This document shows, in pieces, positions 1 to 5,723 of a stretch of 22,607 nucleotides of DNA. The DNA is from a virus. The stretch covers positions 1 through 22,607 of IMG/VR virus record IMGVR_UViG_3300023179_009545; one strand, given 5' to 3'. Each line of letters begins with the position of its first letter. The stretch's first letter is position 1. The position numbers and the translations under genes were made by a program. Under the pieces are notes generated by a model. The model worked only from the letters and a program-made list of their open reading frames with translations, did not search any database and was not told the origin of the DNA.

Positions 1-2
1 TT

Positions 3-1181
3 CAATCTGGTTTAGGAAAATCTAGGTTAGAACTAGTCAAGCCAGTAGTTATCCATTGGTGTCAAGAATATCTTGCAGGTAGAGCAGATAAGAAAATATT
101 GTTTGGGAATGTATCACTACAGGACATAGATGAAGGATTGATAATAAACTTTCCTACTCATGAAATTTATAAAACTTACAAAAAAGTCCCAGAAATGAGA
201 GAAGCTGTTAAAAAATTAGCAAATGAAGATCCAACTTTATATATTAATATCGGTATTCAAGAAATACCCGAATATAGAGAAATATCTGATGGACCAATTA
301 AATATAATATAAAAGAAGATTCTTATACGTTTCTCGATCGCTTCTCGGCAAAAATTTGGGCACAACCTTATCTAGATATTGCAAGAAAGTCTTTTGCAGA
401 ACAAGATCCGAGTAACTTTCTCGACCACTTCTCAGGTGAAGACTGGGCAGGACCTTATCTTGAAATGGCAGGGAAGTCTGCTGCAGAAAAGGATCCGATT
501 TACTTTCTTAAAAAATTCTCAGAAAAAGACTGGGCAGGACCTTATCTTGAAACCGCAAGGAAGTCTGCTGCAGAAAAGAATCCGATTGACTTTCTTAAAA
601 ACTTCTCAGAAAAAGACTGGGTGCAGCCTTATCTTGAAACCGCAAGGAAGTCTGCTGCAGAAAAGGATCCGATTTACTTTCTTAAAAACTTCTCAGAAAA
701 AGACTGGGTGCAGCCTTATCTTGATATTGCAAGAAAATCTGCTGCAGAAAAAGAACCGATTAAATTTCTCTATTACTTCTCAAAAGCAGAATGGTCTAGA
801 GTAAAGATACCAGAATTAAATGAAAAATCTTATTTTGATATTGCAAGAAAGTTATCTGTAGAAAATTATCCTATTAAATTTTTAGAATTTTTTTCTCATA
901 AAAATTGGGCTGCCAAGTATATACCTACCGCAGCTATCATTGCTGCAGAAAAAAATCCTCATGATTTCATTAATAAATTTTTAAATGAAGACTGGGCAAA
1001 TGAAGAAAGAAAAGAATTAAAATTTAAATCTTATATAGATTATGTAAAAGAAAATATAATAAGAAAAAAATCTTCATATCATCCAAAGCTTTTAAAGCTT
1101 GCAAAAATTCTCAATCAGTTAGGTGGAGATAGTTTCAAATCAGAAATTCTTGAGCTAAAGAAGTTATTTAAGTTAATCTAA
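3..1181 (+). CDS. Tandem 29-residue helical-repeat protein, 5' end outside window
   Basis: The reading frame is open from base 3 with no stop, so this is the C-terminal part of a longer gene; a TTG at 99 is only one internal candidate start. The body is a run of 29-residue units of the form FLxxFSxxxWxxPYLxxARKSAAEKxP, with Phe, Trp, Tyr and Ala at fixed positions, which suggests a stack of short helices. The units become irregular after about base 738 and the C-terminus is Lys-rich and non-repetitive. I do not recognise the family. It ends 258 bases before the first polymerase fragment and does not carry an intein N-fragment at its C-terminus, so it is not the missing N-terminal part of DnaE. 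Likely phage accessory or structural protein; function unknown. Confidence 0.8.
   Translation, partial: QSGLGKSRLELVKPVVIHWCQEYLAGRADKKILFGNVSLQDIDEGLIINFPTHEIYKTYKKVPEMREAVKKLANEDPTLYINIGIQEIPEYREISDGPIKYNIKEDSYTFLDRFSAKIWAQPYLDIARKSFAEQDPSNFLDHFSGEDWAGPYLEMAGKSAAEKDPIYFLKKFSEKDWAGPYLETARKSAAEKNPIDFLKNFSEKDWVQPYLETARKSAAEKDPIYFLKNFSEKDWVQPYLDIARKSAAEKEPIKFLYYFSKAEWSRVKIPELNEKSYFDIARKLSVENYPIKFLEFFSHKNWAAKYIPTAAIIAAEKNPHDFINKFLNEDWANEERKELKFKSYIDYVKENIIRKKSSYHPKLLKLAKILNQLGGDSFKSEILELKKLFKLI
303..851 (+). repeat. In-frame 87-bp tandem repeats
   Basis: Units start at 303, 390, 477, 564, 651 and 738. The copies at 477, 564 and 651 are nearly identical at DNA level (a handful of changes over 87 bases), the outer ones are diverged, and the unit at 738 carries an insertion of about nine codons. 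A further diverged unit starts at 852. Because 87 is divisible by three, every unit keeps the frame; for the same reason a second frame stays open across 379-804, which is a by-product of the repeats. Near identity of the central copies points to recent unequal recombination or slippage. Confidence 0.9.
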
Positions 1182-1439
1182 TTTTTATTAAAAAACAAAA
1201 TATATTTGATTACTAATTAACAATAATTATAAATTAAAATTTTTAAAAATATTATTTCTAAATAAATTTAATTTTTTACTTTAAAAATTTACTAAGCAGG
1301 TTATTTTTTTGCGGCTATACTGGCTTTAGGGCTGCCGCGTAATTTATTTGTAAATTTAATTTTAAAATTTTTATAATAAAATATTTTATAAAATTTACAA
1401 ATAAATTACTTTTATAAAATAATATATTGGAGTTTAAAA
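1182..1439. other. Non-coding AT-rich gap with hairpins, upstream of split dnaE
   Basis: This is the longest gene-free stretch. It is extremely A+T-rich except for one GC-rich hairpin, GCGGC at 1311-1315 pairing with GCCGC at 1334-1338. Directly after it lies a perfect 19-base inverted repeat (1339-1357 with 1391-1409). A promoter-like pair, TTGATT at 1206 and TATAAA at 1228 with 16 bases between, is present, but such matches are expected by chance in DNA this AT-rich. The ribosome site for the next gene is TGGAG at 1428-1432. Confidence 0.6.
1339..1409. repeat. Perfect 19-bp inverted repeat
   Basis: Bases 1339-1357 (GTAATTTATTTGTAAATTT) are the exact reverse complement of 1391-1409, separated by 33 bases that are themselves A/T-only. 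It abuts the GC-rich hairpin at 1311-1338, so together they could form two stacked stems in RNA or a cruciform in DNA. There is no T-run after it that would make it an ordinary terminator. It could be a protein binding site, an RNA structure in the leader of the polymerase fragment, or a scar of a past insertion. Function is not shown by the sequence. Confidence 0.75.
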
Positions 1440-1544
1440 TTGAAATTGAAATCCAAAAAGTCCTTTACTTACAAAGGAACTGTTTATGATCTAACAGTGG
1501 AAAATACACATTCCTATAATATTGATGGTATAGCTGTACATAAT
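1440..1544 (+). other. Split intein 1, C-fragment (35 residues) in DnaE
   Basis: The fragment has the classic C-terminal intein blocks: block F around YDLTVENTHSYNIDG and block G ending AVHN, with the terminal Asn for cyclisation and Ser as +1 residue. It has its own start codon and ribosome site, so it is a genuine split form and not the tail of a contiguous intein. From memory it resembles the C-fragment of the metagenomic IMPDH-1 split intein (KGKVHDLTVNQDHSYN). The insertion point is inside the conserved GRG|SAAGS stretch of DnaE. The N-fragment partner is not in this window. Confidence 0.92.
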
Positions 1545-3044
1545 TCGGCAGCAGGATCTCTTGTAGCTTATCTTTCCGGAATTACCGAAGTCGACCCAAT
1601 AGAATATGATCTTCTCTTTGAAAGATTTCAAAATGCACAAAAGAAATCTTTTCCAGATATTGATTCTGATTTTTCAGATCCAAGTATAGTAAAAGAATAT
1701 ATTAAAAATAAATATGGAGAAGATAAAGTTGCCTCCATTTCTAATTGGTCAACTCTCTCTCCCAAGGTCGCAGTAAAAGATGTAGCCAGATCTCTGAGAC
1801 TTGGTGGTGATAAATCTACTGCATTTACCATAGCCAATGCTATTACTGCCGCTATGCCAGATGTTCCAAGCCTAGATGAAGCAATGGATATTTCTGATGA
1901 TGTTAAAAAATATATGAAGAAATATCCAGAATTGTACCAGTATACAAAAAAACTAGAGAGTTTAACTAGAAATTGGTCTGTGCATGCTGCCGGAGTCGTT
2001 ATTGGTGATAAACCCCTTTATGAAATGGTCCCATTAAGAGTGGACGAAAAAGAAGGTAAAGTAGTCACCCAATGGGAAAAGACTCGTTGTGAAGACAATG
2101 GTTTAATTAAAATGGACATTCTTGGAGTGCAAACTTTAACTACTATTGATGAAACATTCAAAATAATTGAAGAAACAACGGGCAAGAAATTAACTACTGC
2201 TGATATAGACTTTTCCGATAAAGAAGTCTACAAAATGATTGGTAGAGGAGAAACTGCTGGTGTCTTTCAGCTAGAGTCTTCTCTAACACCTCTTTGTATG
2301 AAGATTAAACCAAAAGATATTGAAGAGATTTCCGCCATTAATGCTCTAGGTCGTCCTTCTTGCCCTCCTGATCAGAGGGCTCAATATGTTAATCGTAAAT
2401 TAGGAAAAGAAAAAGTATCCTATAAACATCCCACTCTAGAAAGAGCCCAAAGAAAAACTTTTGGCATCACACTATATGAAGAGCAAATGATGATTATTGC
2501 TAAGGATTGTGCTGGATGGGATTTGAATCAAGCAGATGCTCTAAGAAAAATTACCAAACTTAAAGGCAAAGATGAAGATCTTTTGCTTAAAACTGAAGCA
2601 AGTTTTATCGCAGATTGCATGAGTTTTAGCAAAATGACTTATGAAGATGCTCGCAGAATCTGGAGGGAAGAGATAGAACCATTTAACTTATATGGTTTCA
2701 ACAAATCATTGACTTTTTCAGAGCTGGTGAGTATAATCCCGGTGGGAACTAATAATGGTTTATGGGAAAAGTTACAAATAAAAGATGTAAAGCCAGGTGA
2801 CTTAGTTAGATCTAGAGATGAATCAACCGGTAAGAATATTGTTGTCCCCGTTAAAGCAAATCATTATCACGGAAAACTAAAAGTATTTAAAATAAAATTG
2901 GATAGTGGAGAAGAGGTAACATGCACGATAAATCACAAATTCAGGACAACGGACGGGAGGATGCTACCACTACATCAGATCTTAAAGGAGGATCTGGAGA
3001 TCGTTGTGTCTGCGGAAAAACAAGTAAATCTTCAAGAGGCCTGA
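1440..3044 (+). CDS. dnaE: DNA polymerase III alpha, middle fragment flanked by two split-intein halves
   Basis: Three parts are seen in the 534 residues. Residues 1-35 are an intein C-fragment ending GIAVHN, residue 36 Ser is the first extein residue, and residues 423-534 are the N-fragment of a second intein. Residues 36-422 are the catalytic core of replicative polymerase DnaE, starting SAAGSLVAY, which normally follows GPGRG in intact DnaE. The active-site aspartates are visible as D73 and D75 in PDIDSDF and D226 in IKMDILG, matching D401, D403 and D555 of the E. coli enzyme. The PHP domain and the start of the palm are missing and must come from another gene. The start is TTG with TGGAG seven bases upstream; starting here gives a normal-length intein C-fragment. 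The protein should be inactive until ligated at both ends by trans-splicing. Confidence 0.93.
   Translation: MKLKSKKSFTYKGTVYDLTVENTHSYNIDGIAVHNSAAGSLVAYLSGITEVDPIEYDLLFERFQNAQKKSFPDIDSDFSDPSIVKEYIKNKYGEDKVASISNWSTLSPKVAVKDVARSLRLGGDKSTAFTIANAITAAMPDVPSLDEAMDISDDVKKYMKKYPELYQYTKKLESLTRNWSVHAAGVVIGDKPLYEMVPLRVDEKEGKVVTQWEKTRCEDNGLIKMDILGVQTLTTIDETFKIIEETTGKKLTTADIDFSDKEVYKMIGRGETAGVFQLESSLTPLCMKIKPKDIEEISAINALGRPSCPPDQRAQYVNRKLGKEKVSYKHPTLERAQRKTFGITLYEEQMMIIAKDCAGWDLNQADALRKITKLKGKDEDLLLKTEASFIADCMSFSKMTYEDARRIWREEIEPFNLYGFNKSLTFSELVSIIPVGTNNGLWEKLQIKDVKPGDLVRSRDESTGKNIVVPVKANHYHGKLKVFKIKLDSGEEVTCTINHKFRTTDGRMLPLHQILKEDLEIVVSAEKQVNLQEA
2706..3041 (+). other. Split intein 2, N-fragment (112 residues) in DnaE
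   Basis: It begins at Ser (residue 423) directly after GFNK of the polymerase; serine as intein residue 1 is less common than cysteine but functional in known inteins. Block A is SLTFSELVSIIPVG, followed by VKPGDLV and VPVKANHYHGKLKVFKIKL, and block B is CTINHKFRTTDGR with the T-x-x-H signature (T496, H499 of the fragment protein). The fragment stops about 35 residues after that histidine, the usual split position. Its partner is the 37-residue C-fragment at 3955-4065. Confidence 0.92.
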
Positions 3045-3967
3045 GGAAACACAAGGTTAGATGTAACATGTATCAGCAGTCTGCTTTATTAAATGGAGAT
3101 TTAATAAAGTGCGGACTATGTAGTTACACTTCGGCAAAATTAACAATACATGTCAAGAAAGAACATAATATTTCTCCAAAAGAGTACCGTAAAAAATACG
3201 GAAGCTTGGTTTGTGATAATTCAATAAAAAGATATTCTGCAATTGCAAAAAAAAATGGATCCTGGATAAAAAAAGCTAAAGAGTCTGGGCAGGATCTAAG
3301 CGAATATAAAGCAAAACTTTCCGAGTCTATTTCTAAGTCAATTATGTCAAATCCAGAAGAAAGAAAGCGTAGAGCAGAACTTCTTGGTAGTTTGAATAAA
3401 ACAGAGGCTTTTAGAAAGAAAGCTAGCGAAACTGCCAAGAAAACTTCTGCCAGAATTGATATCCAGCAGAGTAGAGCAGCTAATCTTAAAAAGTGGAGAA
3501 AACTCAATCCAGATAAATTCTTTAATCAATGCACTCTGGTAATGCATAAAAAATGGCAAAGTCTGCCGGAGAAGAAGCTATTTGAATTCTTTAAAACTAT
3601 TAGCGAAGACTTTGAAAGAAATAAACAAATTAAAAGTAATAAATATTTTTTGATTAATAAAACTAATTCAAAGCAAATAGATATTTTAAACAAAAAACAA
3701 AAAATAATAGCAGAGTTTGATGGAAAACAGCATTTTAGCCCCATCTTTGGAGAGGAAGTCCTCTTAAATATTAAGGAGAAAGACAAAGAACTTGATAGAT
3801 TTTGTATTGATAATAAATTTATTCTAATCAGAGTTTCTCAATCTTGTTTTATTTATCGTACTATTAATGATTTTTCAAACTCAGTAAAAGATGAAATTTT
3901 CAAAATTATAAAAAATAATATTCCTGGAAACTATTTTATAGGAGCAGAATACGAATGTCAAAAATAA
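2921..3967 (+). CDS. Homing endonuclease, zinc fingers plus Vsr-like nuclease domain
   Basis: This gene sits between the two halves of split intein 2, in a different frame. N-terminal residues 29-82 hold Cys/His clusters: C29, C31, H44, C48 and a C2H2-type set C64, C67, H77, H82, followed by ISPKEYRKKYG, a motif often seen after phage and bacterial zinc fingers. Residues 130-200 are basic and helical with NUMOD-like repeats (NPEERKRRAELLG). Residues 215-310 look like a Vsr-type PD-(D/E)xK nuclease: QIDIL, then AEFDGKQHF (E265, D267, K269, H271) and DKELDRFCIDNKFILIRVS. This matches the free-standing EDxHD/Vsr-like endonucleases described with fractured genes. The ATG follows GAGG at 2913 and overlaps the intein N-fragment by 124 bases; the end overlaps the next gene by 13. 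It would cut intein-free dnaE alleles to spread the insertion; that role is inferred. Confidence 0.82.
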   Translation: MHDKSQIQDNGREDATTTSDLKGGSGDRCVCGKTSKSSRGLRKHKVRCNMYQQSALLNGDLIKCGLCSYTSAKLTIHVKKEHNISPKEYRKKYGSLVCDNSIKRYSAIAKKNGSWIKKAKESGQDLSEYKAKLSESISKSIMSNPEERKRRAELLGSLNKTEAFRKKASETAKKTSARIDIQQSRAANLKKWRKLNPDKFFNQCTLVMHKKWQSLPEKKLFEFFKTISEDFERNKQIKSNKYFLINKTNSKQIDILNKKQKIIAEFDGKQHFSPIFGEEVLLNIKEKDKELDRFCIDNKFILIRVSQSCFIYRTINDFSNSVKDEIFKIIKNNIPGNYFIGAEYECQK

Positions 3968-4065
3968 TTTCATGTGAAGAGGTTGGAGAATTTGATACTT
4001 ATGATTTGGAAGTTGAGCATCCAGATCATCAGTATTATTTAGCAAATGGTATCCTGACCTCTAAC
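3955..4065 (+). other. Split intein 2, C-fragment (37 residues) in DnaE
   Basis: Block F is seen as TYDLEVEHPDHQYYLANG and block G as ILTSN, with terminal Asn and Ser as +1 extein residue. The residue before Asn is Ser where most inteins have His, a known tolerated variant. The fragment has its own ATG and ribosome site. Joining at K|S gives FNKSHSVSYS, the conserved DnaE sequence, which fixes both splice junctions. It differs strongly from the C-fragment at 1440-1544, as two inteins in one protein must to avoid cross-splicing. Confidence 0.92.
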
Positions 4066-5142
4066 TCTCATTCTGTTTCTTATTCATTTATTTCTTACTA
4101 TACCGCTTGGTTGAGATACCATTATCCAACACAATTTATGTGCGCTATCCTTAACTCAGAGGATCCTAATGGAGATAAGATTCAAGAATACATTGATGAA
4201 TGCAGGAAGATGGGCATCTCTTTATTACCATCTGATGTTAATTCTAGTTCTTATTTGAACAAAGTAACAGGAGAAAAAGAAATAACTTCTGGACTATCTA
4301 CAATCAAAGGTTTGGGGGAAAAGGCGGTAGGAAGTATTGTGGCCAATCAACCTTATCTTAATTTTATAGATTTTGTGGCCAGAAATACAAGTAAGCTGGT
4401 AGGAAAGACTGCCATTCAATCCCTTTCTAAGGCTGGTGCTCTAGATATTTTTGGTTTGCCTAGAAAAGAAATGCACGATAATTATCAAAAATACAGAAAT
4501 AAAATAAACGCTTTAATTAAAAAAGAAATTTCTATTGCAGAAGCAGAAGAATCAGAGGAATCTGAAGATACAGATCAGTCTATTGATTATGATTCTTCCG
4601 AAGATGGAATAGAAAATGTTGCTTCAAAAGTGATAACTTTAAAAACAACATATGACTCAGAAATGACAGAGAAAATAAAAAAGATGTCCCAATTACTTCA
4701 GATTAAAGATATATCAGAAGAATGGGATAAAAAGAATATTCTTCTTTACGAAAGAGAAGTTCTTGGTCGAGCTGTCTCTGGAAGTTTGCATGAAGCTTTC
4801 AAAGGATTTTTCTCCGGAGGATCCAATGTAGTATCTCTTGGATCAGTAGGAAGAATGGAGTCTGGTTCCAAAGTAAGAGTCGAAGCAATTATTAAAAATA
4901 AAATTAAAGAATTTAAAATTAAAAATGGTGCAAATATCGGTAGAAAATTTGCTAAATATTTAATAGAAGATAGCTTTGGAAATACCTGCGGAATGACTCT
5001 GTGGGCAGACGACTATGATCAATATAGAGCATTATTAGTTGATGGAGTTCCTTTTAAGGCTATATGTAAAATAAATGAGTATATGGATCAAAAAGATTTG
5101 GTATTATCATCTATGGAAAGAGTGTATGGGAGGGAGAAGTGA
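3955..5142 (+). CDS. dnaE: DNA polymerase III alpha, C-terminal fragment led by intein C-fragment
   Basis: Residues 1-37 are the intein C-fragment; residues 38-395 continue the polymerase at SHSVSYSFISYYTAWL, the expected continuation of GFNK in DnaE. Residues about 113-130 (GLSTIKGLGEKAVGSIV) form the helix-hairpin-helix DNA-binding element, residues 195-222 are a very acidic linker, residues 260-280 match the EKEALG region, and residues 305-390 look like the OB-fold. The tau-binding tail of the E. coli enzyme is not evident, so this is a compact alpha subunit. The ATG at 3955 has a GGAG site nine bases upstream inside the endonuclease gene, giving translational coupling. The stop overlaps the next gene by four bases. 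Function requires splicing to the middle fragment. Confidence 0.93.
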   Translation: MSKIISCEEVGEFDTYDLEVEHPDHQYYLANGILTSNSHSVSYSFISYYTAWLRYHYPTQFMCAILNSEDPNGDKIQEYIDECRKMGISLLPSDVNSSSYLNKVTGEKEITSGLSTIKGLGEKAVGSIVANQPYLNFIDFVARNTSKLVGKTAIQSLSKAGALDIFGLPRKEMHDNYQKYRNKINALIKKEISIAEAEESEESEDTDQSIDYDSSEDGIENVASKVITLKTTYDSEMTEKIKKMSQLLQIKDISEEWDKKNILLYEREVLGRAVSGSLHEAFKGFFSGGSNVVSLGSVGRMESGSKVRVEAIIKNKIKEFKIKNGANIGRKFAKYLIEDSFGNTCGMTLWADDYDQYRALLVDGVPFKAICKINEYMDQKDLVLSSMERVYGREK

Positions 5143-5723
5143 TTAATTGTTCAATTTGTAAATTTGAAGTCTCAAATAAAATGAGGCATGCATTAACAAA
5201 AAATATGTGCCCAGCTTGTGGCTCCGCATTATTTGGAGACTTTCATATGCAAAGACTCAATACTATAAGAGATAAAATTTCAGCACAGGATTTTTCCAAA
5301 GGGTTAGATCAATCTATTATTTTTGATATGTCTTTATTTATTATGTCTGAGTTTTTCTCAAGCAATCCAAATAGGGCGGCTGTGGCCAGAGAAGTTGATC
5401 TCATTACTGAGTCTAATAAGACTCTTGATAAAGATAATGATGATTTTGATAAAATTAGAGAACAAGTCAGAAGAGATGCTCTTGCAGCAAGTAGAAGAAA
5501 TACATTATCTGTTGAATCAACAATTGATAGGGTTGAATCTTCCGATGAAGAGTCGGATCTAGATACAGATTTAGATTCAGATCTAGAATCAAATTTATTA
5601 GAAGATCCAGAGTTACCAGTTTCAACAAGTGATCAGGATTTAAAAGTGGCAAAACTTAAAAGACTTTATAATGAGTCCCCGACACTTAAAAAAACTGGTG
5701 TTAGCGTTAGAAGAGTTACTTGA
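5139..5723 (+). CDS. Zinc-ribbon protein with acidic tail
   Basis: The 194-residue product begins with a clear zinc ribbon, C4-x2-C7 and C24-x2-C27, with H17 between. The middle (about 30-130) is probably helical with many charged residues. Residues about 130-158 are a low-complexity Asp/Glu/Ser stretch (SDEESDLDTDLDSDLESN), and the C-terminus is basic. The start is GTG at 5139, overlapping the polymerase stop by four bases, with GGGAGGGAG just upstream. I do not recognise the family. Position after dnaE suggests a replication or transcription role, but nothing in the sequence proves it. Confidence 0.8.
   Translation: MINCSICKFEVSNKMRHALTKNMCPACGSALFGDFHMQRLNTIRDKISAQDFSKGLDQSIIFDMSLFIMSEFFSSNPNRAAVAREVDLITESNKTLDKDNDDFDKIREQVRRDALAASRRNTLSVESTIDRVESSDEESDLDTDLDSDLESNLLEDPELPVSTSDQDLKVAKLKRLYNESPTLKKTGVSVRRVT

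Noticed and set aside
379-804. Second open frame of 141 codons inside the repeat gene
   Set aside because: It exists because the 87-base repeat keeps all frames in register; it has no ribosome site of note and its product is a monotonous by-product of the repeats.
303-851. Regular repeats that might suggest a CRISPR array
   Set aside because: The repeats are contiguous 87-base units without spacers and encode a conserved protein pattern.
1311-1338. GC-rich hairpin as a rho-independent terminator for the upstream gene
   Set aside because: The T-run lies before the stem, not after it, on the + strand; on the other strand the stem is followed by A residues. It is described as a structure of unknown role.
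3124-3786. Open frames on the - strand across the endonuclease gene
   Set aside because: They are antisense shadows of a gene with clear protein motifs, lack ribosome sites and encode biased hydrophobic sequences.
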